A stretch of DNA of 64,000 bases, from NCBI RefSeq assembly GCF_036850765.1, contig NC_089494.1, positions 3,432,177 to 3,496,176 on the forward strand. The letters are read 5' to 3'. Positions 36,848 through 46,930 of this stretch are shown piece after piece. The position numbers and the translations under genes are program-made. Source of the DNA: Saccopteryx bilineata (Eukaryota > Chordata > Mammalia > Chiroptera > Emballonuridae). The notes under the pieces were generated by a model that did not search any database, was not told where the DNA came from, and was given only the letters and a program-made list of their open reading frames with translations. The stretch's first letter is position 1. Each line of letters starts with the position of its first letter.

Positions 36848-37219
36848 GGCCCTGGCCAGTTGGCTCAGTGGTAGATCGTCGGCCTGGCGTGCAGGAGTCC
36901 CGGGTTCGATTTCCGGCCAGGGCACACAGGAGAAGCACTCATCTGCTTCTCCACCCCTCCCCCTCTCCTTCCTCTCTGTCTCTCTCTTCCCCTCCCGCAG
37001 CCAAGGCTCCATTGGAGCAAAGTTGGCCCGGGCGCTGGGGATGGCTCCTTGGCCTCTGCCTCAGGCGCTAGAGTGGCTCTGGTTGCAACAGAGCAACGCC
37101 CCGGAGGGGCAGAGCATCGCCCCCTGGTGGGCGTGCCAGGTGGATCCCAGTCGGGCACATGCGGGAGTCTGTCTGTCTGCCTCCCGGTTTCCAGCTTCAG
37201 AAAAAATACAAAAAAAAAA

Positions 37220-37273
<54 letters not shown>
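36848..37273 (+). mobile_element. Composite SINE with expanded (GAAA)n tail
   Basis: Full-length plus-strand copy: tRNA-like head 36848-36925, body of the type at 465 and 16709, and a CTCF-like core on its opposite strand at 37118-37130 (CGCCCCCTGGTGG). A perfect 13-bp target-site duplication, GAAAGAAAAAGCA, lies at 36835-36847 and 37274-37286. The A-tail has become a pure AAAG array (about 37222-37282), a period present in the duplicated target itself. Confidence 0.95.
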
Positions 37274-37279
<6 letters not shown>

Positions 37280-37286
37280 AAAAGCA

Positions 37287-39814
37287 TCCTTTTCCTGTCA
37301 CCTCCCTCAACTTTTTTGATTTTGGGAAAACCGGGATTTCTCGACCCTGAGGGTTTCCAGCAGCCCATCGTCCAAGCACAAGAGTCTATCACCACGATGC
37401 CGGGCAGCGGGGCAAGGCGGGCACACGGAGCCAAATTTACCATCATCTGCTGGTCAGAAAACAACGAGGCCCGGCACCTGGAAGGCGGAGGAGGGTGGGT
37501 GACCTTTGGTGGAGCGGGGAGACAGCAGCGCCGGACGCTGACATCTGCCTCAGCTCACCAAGGAGAGAAATGGGAGGTTCATGACATCTGCAGCATTAGT
37601 GATGGAGCTCGTATGTAGAAAAAGAGACCTTGGGGGATTTCAATGAAGTTCTCTATTCAAAGAATTCGGGAGCGCGGGTGATTAATGTGGGGTGGAGCTG
37701 CGGGCAGCCGACAGAAACCTCGAGAGAGGACTCGCCTTGCGGAGCTGACTGCCGGGTCAGGGGAGAGGGCAGTCTTGGAATTTTAGGGTGAAGTCCGGGG
37801 GACTGGTGACCCTCCGGACAGACGGACAGATGTGCACAGAGCATTCTTACCAGGAGGGGCCGAGCTGGGCCCGCTGCAGAGACAGCCGCTTCCTAGGTGG
37901 CCCTGGTCTCCCAGAAGTTGTCAGGGAAGCCAAACCAAGGAAGGGCTGGGGGCAGGGGCTCGAAAGCCATGTCCACATCCAAGGACACAACATCCTCAAA
38001 GCACAAGGTCCTGCTTGCCCCCGAGTCCCTGTCTGGAATCCTTTGTGCCCTTCCGAGTGGAGCCCGCAGGCTGCGTGGGTGGTGGAGGTGTTGAGGGGCA
38101 GGGACAGGGCAAAGGGGATTTTGGTGAAAGGTGGGGTTCGGGAGGAAGCACCCCCTGGACCCTGGGCAAATGCTTCCAGTTTGGGGAGACAAAAGGTTCA
38201 CCTTTTATAAGCAGCAGTGGCTCCAACTCAGGTGCCCCTTGCTCAAGACCGTGGGGGGTGAGCTTTAAGAAGAAGAAGTGGGGGGCAGGTCCCCCTTTCC
38301 TCTCGTCCTCCCACCCCTGGGGCGCAGCTGACGCTGTAGGTGAGCGGCCCCGCGAGCTCCCCCCGGGCAGCATGCAGAAAGACCCAGGACAAGCGGCAGG
38401 TGTTCCCAGCTGCAACCCCGGGCTTTGTCGAGCTCCAGGGCGCCGAGCCGGCAAAGAAGGGACAGGGACTTTGAAGCAGCAGCTGAAGGAGGAGTCTCAA
38501 GGTTGGAACACAGAAAACACCTTCCTACACGGCCATCCCCCCGCCCCACTTTCTGCCCCGAACACCCACCTCTCAGGAGAAAAGTACCTTGAGGTGAGAC
38601 GGGCCCTGGCAAGAGAGAGGCTGGAATAGAAAGCAGAGTTGACAGGGACCGGATTGATGTCACTGAGGAGGGAGGAGGGGCAGGCGTGGCCGGGAGCCCT
38701 TTCCACCTGAGCCCCCTCGCTCCGCCGGCTCCATGACCGCTCAGGGCTCCATCAGCAACCCGGCACGTACTGCGTGAGGGGTCTTGCAGATCGTCTCCTC
38801 CTGTGTTTATCCTACCAGATGCTTTCCGGGCAGACCTCTGCTGTGCGCCTTTTCAGATGGAGCTGACCTTCGCCCCTTCTCACCGCAGGGCCCTCGAGGG
38901 GCCTCACTTCACGGTGACCCACGCGAAGCTCTGCTCCTTCCGCCGAGGGAGGCTTGGTTTTACATCTGCCCGAACAAAAACTTTCAGCATCACCCAATTC
39001 CGGGCGTCGCCTGCCAGATAGGCTAACCCGTCTTGTCCGTCACCAGTCCAGCCAGGTGGCCCACGGCGGAGGGCGCTCGCCTGGACGCGGGCCGTCGGGC
39101 GTGGGCGTGGAGGTGGGCCTGCAGGGTCTGGAGCTCACCACTGTGTGCCCAGTCCCGTGATCGGGAGTTCCGGCGCCTGGCGAGCAGAACGCTGTGGGTG
39201 CAAAGACTTTTAACAACGACAAGGAAACGGTGGAAACAGCTGTTAAGAGAAACTGAGCTTCGAGGTGGGACCCAGAGAGCCAAGGCTGCAGCCCTTTCTT
39301 CATTAGGTCCGACGAGCAGACGCCCCTGGTGTGGAAATCAGCCCCCCCACGTGTCCCTCTTTCCAGAGTGGGGACTGTGCAGTCACACTTTCCCTCTGCT
39401 AACCCAGGTGTGAATTTGACCTACGTCACCTGAGCACAAAAATAATGGGGCGCTTTCTTGAGAGTCCGGAAACTTCAAGGTCATCGGAGATGCTGGTTGC
39501 TTTTTCTTCTAAGTGACGCCTAAGCCACCGTGAGTCTGATACGCGTCACGGTCGTCGGCAGGCGCGCCCGGGGTGGGGGTCGGCGAAGGGCAGCGAGTCT
39601 GTCTCAGCCCGCGGGCTCACTCACTTTTTTTTTACCAGGTGCTGGGAACGCACAGAGAAGGACAAGCTCTGTCCTTCAGGAGCTGGTGGGTGTCACTGAG
39701 TCCCCTGGGGATCTTGGTAGAATGTGGATTCGGTGGCCCCGGGGGCTGGCCCGAGACTGTGCACTGGGAGCAGCTCTCAGATAACGCGGGCGTCCTGGCG
39801 TATGGATCCCATTC
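37287..39814. other. Unique GC-rich region
   Basis: Overlapping frames up to 265 codons (37832-38629) lie in GC-rich sequence without domains. CpG density rises from about 39000. No exon is supported. Confidence 0.4.
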
Positions 39815-39980
39815 GAGTGGTTCCGAAACGCTGGCACCCACCAGGCGGCAGCGTTAGAAATGCACACGCCCAGGCCCCGCCCTGAGCCGCCAACGCAGAA
39901 GCTCTGGGGCGGGGCCGGCGATCTGCATTTTCCCAAGTCCGCACCCCCCGCCCCCGGCGAATCGGATGCAGGCTGGACAC
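39815..39980. repeat. MER5A-like hAT relic
   Basis: GAGTGGTTCCGAAACGCTGG at the left, then GCGTTAGAAATGCACACGCC, AGAAGCTCTGGGGCGGGGCC and GATCTGCATTTTCCCAAGTC follow the MER5A consensus in order. This is a non-autonomous hAT-Charlie element of mammals. The left end still shows the AGTGGTTC terminus, and CpG content is unusually high for such an old element. Confidence 0.72.
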
Positions 39981-40629
39981 TGACGTGCGGGAGCCGCTGG
40001 GTTGCAGTCGTCGTGACTCAGCTGGGCTGGCCGGGACCGGTGGACGTCACCGGACGGCGGGAAGGACCGAGCGAACGTGGAGAGCGTGCTGGCAGGTGGG
40101 CCCCGTCCCAGGCACGGCGTCGTCCACCACGGGCCCTCGTGGTTAGCACTGCCCCACACCCAGCGGGTCCTGTACGGAACGGCCAGACCTTCACAGCCGC
40201 GTCCTCCCGTCCCCGGCTGTGTATAAGCTGGTCTCTTCTCTTCCTGAACAGAGAGAGGAGCTTCTGATCCGGAAAACGATGTTCCGTCCAGAAACGCAGG
40301 ACCGCCTCCAGAAGCAAGGTGTCCACTCCAGGATAGAGAAAGGACTCGGCCGTCATTGCTCTGACAGGAGCCGAGGGGTGAGGGGGCGAGAGGGCCGGGC
40401 GCGGGGGGCGGGGACAGCACCCGGGGCTTCAGCGGTGACCCTCCCAAATGCCGTCCAAAGGGCCGGAGCTGGCTCCCCGATGGACTTTCGGTCCCCGTGA
40501 GCTCGTGCCTCTCAGCCAGTTCCCAACTACCCCATTCACCACCTGCCGAGAACGTGTGTGCAGATCCCGGGACCCGGGGCAGCAGGGAGGAGCTGAACTT
40601 GTCTCGATTGTTTCTTTAAAACGTGTGCA
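39981..40629. other. Unique CpG-rich sequence flanking the L1
   Basis: GC-rich and CpG-rich sequence ending at the left target-site duplication of the L1. Open frames overlap on both strands and none is recognisable. Confidence 0.4.
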
Positions 40630-40640
40630 CGTTTTATCCT
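40630..40640. repeat. Target-site duplication, left copy
   Basis: CGTTTTATCCT, identical to 49248-49258, directly abuts the terminal poly-T of the minus-strand L1 insertion. Extended on the L1 strand, 13 of 14 bases agree (AAGAGGATAAAACG against AAAAGGATAAAACG), preceded by TT at the far end, which fits an L1 endonuclease target. Confidence 0.85.
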
Positions 40641-40653
40641 TTTTTTTTTTTTT

Positions 40654-41074
40654 AAATAAATTTTTATTTTAATGGGGTGACATCAATAAATCAGGGTACA
40701 TACATTCAAAGAAAACATTTCCAGGTTATCTTGTCATTTTGTTATGTTGCATACCCATCACCCGAAGAGAGATCGTCCTCCGCCACCCTCCATCCAGTTC
40801 TCTCTGTACCCCTTCCCCTCCCCTTCTCCCTCCTTCCCTCCCGCCACCCCCCATAGCCACCACACTCCTGTTCATGCCTCTTAGTCTCGCCTTTATGTCC
40901 CACCAATGTATGGAATCCTGCAGATCCTGTTTTTTTCTGATTCGCTTATTTCACCCCGCACAATGCTACCAAGACTCCACCATTCTGCTATAAGTGATCC
41001 AATGTCACCATTTCTCCTAGCTGAATAATATACCATGGGGTATATGTGCCCCATCTTCTTCATCTAGTCCTCTA
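40654..41074 (-). mobile_element. Diverged second L1 3' end
   Basis: On the minus strand this holds the last part of an ORF2 region (homologous to 43100-43300, roughly three quarters identical by eye) and a 3'UTR ending in TGATGTCACCCCATTAAAAT and AATAAA. It lacks an open frame. Because it is clearly more diverged than the full-length ORF2 next door, it came from an older L1 subfamily. It provides the only polyadenylation signal I see near the end of the insertion. Confidence 0.85.
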
Positions 41075-41084
41075 TTTTTTTTTT
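41075..41084 (-). repeat. Internal poly(A) of the L1 insertion
   Basis: Ten A on the minus strand between the non-L1 segment and the diverged L1 tail. An internal A-tract followed by extra sequence and a second A-tail is the classical mark of a 3' transduction. No AATAAA precedes it at the usual distance, which weakens its reading as a true processed tail. Confidence 0.6.
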
Positions 41085-41229
41085 ACAGTGATTAAGAGCC
41101 TTTAAGCAAACTCTTGGCGAATACAGCAAGAATCCATAAATGAGTAGTGTCCTTAACATCTTCCCCAAGTCCAAGTTGACCACATCACCATGCCAAATCC
41201 CTGAAAAATGCAACCCAACCACAGTTCAG

Positions 41230-41830
41230 TCTGTTAGGAGCTGTCACAGGGAGCAGGAGTCCAGGAAAGTTCCCCACAGGAAAAGTCCGCATGGCACTGG
41301 AATTTTTGTCACCATTCTATACTTTGCAGCTCATGTCCAAGTCCCAATGACTGCTGCTTCTAGCTGGTAATGATTCAGGTAGACTGGAAAAAGCCATTTG
41401 CAGCATGCGTGGATATGGAGCTCCTGTTCTCCTCTGCCTGGAGAGTTGAGACCAGGTTGCTTTTCCCTGGAGCTCTGTGACTGTGGCCTGGTAAAAAGAA
41501 CCTTGGGATACACACTAAGCTGGGTGGCAAAGGTAAATTCATAATACAAATTGGCAAAAGGAGGAAAGAGAGCTCTAAATTAAGAGTAGGTCCCAGCCTG
41601 AAATGTGAGTGGGGCATTGAGGTAGGAGGGATAAAGAAACACTATATATTAAGCAAAGCAGCAGAAAATAGGACTATCAACACCCACAACAGAGATCTTT
41701 GAGGGAAGAATAAAAAACCTGACTATTCAGGCAAGACATAGTTAAGTGGCCCTTGTGCGAATGAGATCAGTTTACTTGCTTCTTGGAAGAAATACCCTAG
41801 GCTCGTCCACAGTGTCGTAGATGGGGTCGA
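41230..41830 (+). mobile_element. LTR-like segment, gammaretrovirus-type, antisense in the L1
   Basis: On the plus strand the order of signals resembles a retroviral LTR plus leader: a TG start candidate near 41230 (TGTTAGGAGCTG), a TATA-like ACTATATATTAAG at 41641-41653, AATAAA at 41709-41714, then GGCTCGTCC at 41800-41808, which equals part of the tRNA-Pro primer-binding site used by many ERV1/gammaretrovirus-like elements. No gag, pol or env coding is present. The match is partial, the CA end of the LTR is not evident, and the element is a relic at most. Confidence 0.45.
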
Positions 41831-42379
41831 CGGCCCTGGGCACATTCAGCCTTCAGTGGCAAACCCCAGCTTTCTGGGCAAGGTTAGGTCATAGGTGGCT
41901 GGAGCAGGGCTGGAAGAGACTGAACCCTCCCTTAGAGGAGCGAGGGGGAAGCCCACCTTCCAGTGTCCCTGTTTCCTCACAGCAGAGGCGTGTAAGCCTG
42001 GCAGGCTTTAGCTCAATGACCTTCCTTTCCACTATTGAAGCAGGACCCAGATGGCATCCTATGAGACCCCTTTGGGGTGTTGGAGCCTTTAAGGGTGTAT
42101 CCTAAAAGCTGGTAGTTCCCCCTGATCTCTATTGGGCTTTTTCTGCCTCTAGGTATCTTAAGAGCCATTCTCAGAAGATCTCGCTGAGGGGTTTGAGGAT
42201 CCCCATCCGCCTATATAAATCTTTTCCATATATCTGGAGCTATTTGGAAAAAAGACAGAACAGTGTTATTAGCTAGATCTAATAAAGAAGGTAGTAGTTT
42301 GCAGGTGAAAAAGAGTTGGTGTCTCCTGTTCATCAGCATTCAAAAGAAATGTAAATTTTTTTTTTTTAAATTAAAAAGC
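41831..42379. other. Unclassified sequence inside the L1 insertion
   Basis: Non-coding sequence continuous with the LTR-like segment; it could be its leader or flanking genomic DNA carried along. It ends in a T-rich run (42356-42367) before the nested SINE. I see no open frame of note. Confidence 0.4.
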
Positions 42380-42774
42380 ATGATATGGTAGACCCATCGG
42401 AGTCATTGGCCTGGTGTGCAGGATTCCTGGGTTTGATTCCCGGCCAGAGCACACAGGAGAAGCGCCCATCTACCTCTCCACTCCCTCCCCTCTCCTTCCT
42501 CCCGGCCCCCCTCCTCCCGCCTGCAGCCAAGGCTCCATCGGAGCAAATCCACCCTGGGCACTAAGGATGGCCCCATGTCCCCCGCCCCAGTCGCTAGAAT
42601 GGCTCCGGTTGTAACAGAGCAACATCCCAGATGGGCAGAGCATTCCTCCTGGTAGGCATGCCAGGTGGATCCCAGTCAGGCACATGCAGGAGTCTGTCTG
42701 ACTGCCTCCCCATCCCCATCCTCAGAAATATACAAAAAATAAATAAATAAAAGAAAAAATACTAAAAAAAAACA
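42380..42774 (+). mobile_element. Nested composite SINE, damaged head
   Basis: Plus-strand copy inside the L1 insertion, opposite in orientation to the L1. The first 40 bases of the tRNA-like head are degraded, but GGTTTGATTCCCGGCC (B-box region) remains. The body and an A-rich tail (42727-42780) follow, then a G-run at 42781-42790. It is more diverged than the copies at 465 or 36848 and lacks a clear target duplication, so it was probably already present in the segment before the L1 carried it here. Confidence 0.85.
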
Positions 42775-42790
42775 CAAAAAGGGGGGGGGG

Positions 42791-43017
42791 CATTCCCTTG
42801 TGCTAAAGCTCCAGGGAGCATGGAGTGAGCTTGAGTATGTCCTATGAAACATAGAGCTCTATGTTTACTTATAAGTCTTTGAAGAAGGAGGAACTGCTGA
42901 AATAGTTTATCAGCATTTGTCCCTAAGACAGCAGTCTTTATAGTGGAAACACCATACGTAAATATTTGCTGTCTGTAGATTAAGGGGGGAATATGGCAAA
43001 TGCTGAAAAGCCATGAT
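42791..43017. other. Unclassified sequence joining SINE and L1 3'UTR
   Basis: No homology to the L1 3'UTR is visible by comparison with the second L1 tail. The switch to L1 sequence occurs at about 43018 with no A-tract at the junction. Confidence 0.4.
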
Positions 43018-43141
43018 CTTTGTGCCCCTCCCCTTCCCCAACACCCTCCCTCTCCTCCCCCCACCCTGTAACCCCAACACTGTTGTTCATGTCTCTGAGT
43101 CTCATCTTTATGTCCCACCTATGTATGGAAACATATAGTTC
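43018..43141 (-). other. Start of L1 3'UTR, then broken
   Basis: Directly follows the ORF2 stop codon on the minus strand. It carries the purine-rich (C-rich on the plus strand) stretch typical of this position and aligns with 40790-40890 of the second tail. It then loses homology at about 43018. Confidence 0.75.
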
Positions 43142-46100
43142 TTAGTTTTTTTCTGATTTACTTCTTTCACTCAGTATAATGTTATCAAGGCCCATCCATG
43201 TTGTTGTAAAAGATCCTATGTCATCATTTCTTATGGCTGAGTAGTATTCCATAGTATATATATACCAAAGCTTTTTAAGCCATTCGTTCTCTGATGGACA
43301 CTTGGGCTGTTTCCAAATCTTTGCTATTGTGAAAAATGCTGCCATAAACATGGGGGTGCATTTCTTCTTTTCAAACAGTGCTATGGTGTTCTTGGGGTAT
43401 ATTCCTAACAGTGGTATAGCTGGGTCAAAAGGCAGTTCGATTTTTAATTTCTTGAGGAATCTCCATACTGTTTTCCACAGTGGCTGCACCAGTCTGCATT
43501 CCCACCAGCAGTGCAGGAGGGTTCCCTTTTCTCCACATCCTCGCCAGCACTTATTCTGTGTTGTTTTATTGATGAGAGCCATTCTGACTGGTGTGAGGTG
43601 ATATCTCATTGTGGTTTTAATTTGCATTTCTCTAATCATTAGTGATGTTGAACATTTTTTCATATGCCTATTGGCCATCTGTGTGTCCTCTTTGGAGAAG
43701 TGTCTATTCATTTCTTTTGCCCATTTTTGGATTGGATTGTTTGTCTTCCTGGTATTAAGTTTTACAAGTTCTTTATAAATTTTAGTTATTAGCCCCTTAT
43801 CAGACGCTATGTCAAATATATTCTCCCATTGTGTAGTTTGTCTTTTTATTCTGTTCTTATTGTCTTTAGCTGTGCAGAAGCTTTTTAGTTTGATAAAGTC
43901 CCAGTTGTTTATTCTGTCTTTTATTTCACTTGCCTGTGGAGACAAATCAGCAAATATGTTGCTGCGAGAGATGTCAGAGAGCTTACTGCCTATGTTTTCT
44001 TCTAAGATGCTTATGGTTTCACGGCCTACATTCAAGTCTTTTATCCATTTTGAATTTATTTTTGTCAGTGGTGTAAGTTGGTGGTCTAGTTTCATTTTTT
44101 TGCAGGTAGCTGTCCAGTTTTCCCAACACCATTTGTTGAAGAGGCTGTCTTTACTCCATTGTATTGTCTTACCGCCTTTGTCAAATGTCAGTTGTCCATA
44201 GAGCTGTGGGTTTATTTCTGAGTTCTCTGTTCTGTTCCATTGATCTATGTGCCTGTTCTTATGCCAGTACCATGCTGTTTTGAGTACAATGGCCTTATAA
44301 TATAACTTGATATCTGGAAGTGTGATACCTCCCGCTTTTTTCTTCCTTTTCAGGATTGCTGAGGCTATTCGTGTTCTTTTTTGGTTCCATATAAATTTAT
44401 GGAATATGTGTTCTATATCTTTGAAGTAAGTCATTGGTATTTTCATTGGTATTGCATTGAATTTATAAATTGCTTTGGGTAATATAGACATTTTAATGAT
44501 GTTTATTCTTCCTAACCATGAGCACGGTATATGCCTCCACTTATTTGTATCTTCCCTGATTTCTTTTATCAATGTTTTATAATTTTCCGAGTACAAGTCT
44601 TTAATCTCCTTGGTTAGATTTATTCCTAGATACTTTATTTTTTTGGTTGCAATGGTAAAGGGGATAGATTCCCTGATTTCTCTTTCTGACAGTTCATTAT
44701 TAGTGTATAAAAATGCCTCTGATTTCTGAGTATTGATTTTATATCCTGCCACCTTGCCAAATTCTTTTATCAAGTCTAGTAGTTTTTTGACTGAGACTTT
44801 AGGGTTTTCTATATACAATATCATGTCATCTGCAAATAATGATAGTTTTACTTCTTCTTTTCCAATTTGGATGCCTTTTATTTCTTTTTCTTGTCTGATT
44901 GCTGTGGCGAGGACTTCCAGAACTATGTTGAATAAGAGTGGTGAAAGGGGGCACCCCTGCCTTGTTTCTGATCTTAAGGGGATTGCTTTTAATTTTTGCC
45001 CATTGAGTATGATGTTGGCTGTGGGTTTTTCATAGATGGCCTTTCTCATGTTGAAGTATGTTCCCTGTATTCCCACTTTGCTGAGAGTTTTGATCATGAA
45101 TGGGTGCTGGACTTTATCAAATGCTTTTTCTGCATCTATTGAAATTATCATGTGGTTTTTCTCCTTTCTTTTGTTTATGTGATGAATCACATTGATTGAT
45201 TTGCGAATATTGTACCAGCCTTGCCTCCCAAGAATAAATCCTACTTGATCATGGTGTATGATTTTTTCCATATATTGCTGGATCCGGTTTGCTAATATTT
45301 TATTGAGGATTTTTGCATCTAAGTTCATCAGGGATATTGGCCTATAATTTTCTTTTTTTGTGTTGTCTTTGCCTGGTTTTGGAATCAGAATTATGCTTGC
45401 CTCATAAAAGGAGTTTGGAAGTCTTCCTTCCTCTTGAATTTTTTGAAATAGCTTGAGAAGGATAGGAGTTAGTTCTTCTTTGAATATTTGGTAGAATTCA
45501 CTTGTGAAGCCATCAGGCCCAGGACTTTTCTTTTTTGGGAGTTTTTTGATAGCTGTTTCAATCTCATTTGTTGTAATTGGTATGTTTAGGTTTTCTGATT
45601 CCTCCAGATTGATTTTTGGAAGATTATATGATTCAAGGAATTTGTCCATTTCATCTAGGTTGTCTAGTTTTTTGGTGTACAGTTCTTCATAGTATTTTCT
45701 TACAATATTTTGTATTTCTGTTGTGTCAGTTGTTATTTCTCCACTCTCGTTTCTAATTTTATTTATTTGAGTCCTCTCTCTTTTTTTCTTGGTGAGTCTT
45801 GTTAAAAGTTCATCGATCTTGTTTACCTTTTCAAAGAACCAGCTCCTGGTTTCATTGATCCTCTGTTTTGTTTCTTTAGCCTCTATGTCATTTATTTCTG
45901 CTCTGATCTTTATTATTTCCTTCCTTCTACTAGCTCTGGGCTTTACTTGTTGTTCTTTTTCTAGTTCTTTTAGATGCAGGGTTAAGTTGTTTATTTGAGC
46001 TTTTTCTAGCTTCTTGAGGTATGCCTGTAATGCTATAAACTTCCCTCTCAGGACTGCTTTTGCTGTGTCCCATAAATTTTGAGTTGATGTATGCTCATTA

Positions 46101-46930
46101 TCGTTTATTTCTAAAAATTTTTTAATTTCTTCTTTGATCTCAATGTTAACCCATTCATTGTTTAATAACATGCTATTTAGTTTCCAAGTGTTTGAATGTT
46201 TTTCAATTTTTCTATTGTGGTTGATTTCTAGTTTAATGGCATTGTGATCAGAGAAAGTGCTCGATATGATTTCAATCTTCTTAAATTTGTTGAGCCCGCT
46301 TTTGTGCCCTAACATGTGGTCTATTCTAGAGAATGTACCATGAGCGCTTGAAAAGAATGTATATTCTGCTGTTTTAGGGTGAAAGGTTCTGAAGATATCT
46401 ATTAAATCAAGTTCATCTAATATGTCCTTTAAGTCTGCTGTTTCTTTGTTAATTTTCTTTCTTGAGGATCTATCTAATGATGTTAATGGGGTATTGAAAT
46501 CTCCTACTATTATAGTATTGCTGTTGATCTCGCCCTTTAAGTCTATCAAAGTCTGCTTTATATATTTAGGTGCTCCTATATTAGGTGTGTAGATATTTAT
46601 AATGGTTATATCTTCCTTTTGGATTGCTCCCTTTATCATTATGTAGTGACCTTCTTTATCTCTAACTATGGTCTTTGTTCTAAAGTCCATTTTGTCTGAT
46701 ATAAGTATTGCTACCCCAGCTTTTTTTTCATTTCCATTTGCGTGAAATATTTTTTTCCATCCTTTTATCTTCAGTCTGTGTGCATCTTTTGATTTAAGGT
46801 GTGTCTCTTGTAGACAGCATATGTATGGGTCCTGTTTTCTTATCCATGCAGCTACCCTATGTCTCTTGATCGGATCATTTAATCCATTAACATTTAAGGT
46901 TATTACTGATATGTAATTGTTTATTGCCAT
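43142..46930 (-). CDS. ORF2: L1 ORF2: endonuclease and reverse transcriptase
   Basis: Uninterrupted 1262 codons, close to the 1275 of human L1. The product nicks genomic DNA and reverse-transcribes its own mRNA from the nick (target-primed reverse transcription), in a cis-preferring ribonucleoprotein. An N-terminal apurinic-type endonuclease (about 1-235) keeps N14, E42, D144, N146, D204, D228 and H229. The reverse transcriptase (about 460-770) keeps [10 protein letters not shown] with D599, a [12 protein letters not shown] motif and FADD with D701 and D702. A C-terminal Cys motif C1128-x3-C1132-x7-H1140-x4-C1145 is intact. I see no stop or frameshift. The start is the ATG beginning [10 protein letters not shown], 58 bases after the expected ORF1 stop. 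Expression would use the L1 5'UTR promoter and unconventional translation. Confidence 0.97.
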   Translation of the reverse strand: MAINNYISVITLNVNGLNDPIKRHRVAAWIRKQDPYICCLQETHLKSKDAHRLKIKGWKKIFHANGNEKKAGVAILISDKMDFRTKTIVRDKEGHYIMIKGAIQKEDITIINIYTPNIGAPKYIKQTLIDLKGEINSNTIIVGDFNTPLTSLDRSSRKKINKETADLKDILDELDLIDIFRTFHPKTAEYTFFSSAHGTFSRIDHMLGHKSGLNKFKKIEIISSTFSDHNAIKLEINHNRKIEKHSNTWKLNSMLLNNEWVNIEIKEEIKKFLEINDNEHTSTQNLWDTAKAVLRGKFIALQAYLKKLEKAQINNLTLHLKELEKEQQVKPRASRRKEIIKIRAEINDIEAKETKQRINETRSWFFEKVNKIDELLTRLTKKKRERTQINKIRNESGEITTDTTEIQNIVRKYYEELYTKKLDNLDEMDKFLESYNLPKINLEESENLNIPITTNEIETAIKKLPKKKSPGPDGFTSEFYQIFKEELTPILLKLFQKIQEEGRLPNSFYEASIILIPKPGKDNTKKENYRPISLMNLDAKILNKILANRIQQYMEKIIHHDQVGFILGRQGWYNIRKSINVIHHINKRKEKNHMIISIDAEKAFDKVQHPFMIKTLSKVGIQGTYFNMRKAIYEKPTANIILNGQKLKAIPLRSETRQGCPLSPLLFNIVLEVLATAIRQEKEIKGIQIGKEEVKLSLFADDMILYIENPKVSVKKLLDLIKEFGKVAGYKINTQKSEAFLYTNNELSEREIRESIPFTIATKKIKYLGINLTKEIKDLYSENYKTLIKEIREDTNKWRHIPCSWLGRINIIKMSILPKAIYKFNAIPMKIPMTYFKDIEHIFHKFIWNQKRTRIASAILKRKKKAGGITLPDIKLYYKAIVLKTAWYWHKNRHIDQWNRTENSEINPQLYGQLTFDKGGKTIQWSKDSLFNKWCWENWTATCKKMKLDHQLTPLTKINSKWIKDLNVGRETISILEENIGSKLSDISRSNIFADLSPQASEIKDRINNWDFIKLKSFCTAKDNKNRIKRQTTQWENIFDIASDKGLITKIYKELVKLNTRKTNNPIQKWAKEMNRHFSKEDTQMANRHMKKCSTSLMIREMQIKTTMRYHLTPVRMALINKTTQNKCWRGCGEKGTLLHCWWECRLVQPLWKTVWRFLKKLKIELPFDPAIPLLGIYPKNTIALFEKKKCTPMFMAAFFTIAKIWKQPKCPSENEWLKKLWYIYTMEYYSAIRNDDIGSFTTTWMGLDNIILSERSKSEKN

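Noticed and set aside
37832..38629. 265-codon plus-strand frame
   Set aside because: Same reasoning: GC-rich, overlapped by other frames, low-complexity Gly/Pro/Ser-rich product without motifs.
41069..41090. Separate target duplication for the L1 at 41075 (AGAGGA similarity to the right flank)
   Set aside because: Only six bases match, and on the left they belong to L1 sequence homologous to the ORF2 end. The 11-bp match at 40630 is far better.
43302..45998. Plus-strand frames of 60-130 codons inside the L1
   Set aside because: Antisense shadows of ORF2.
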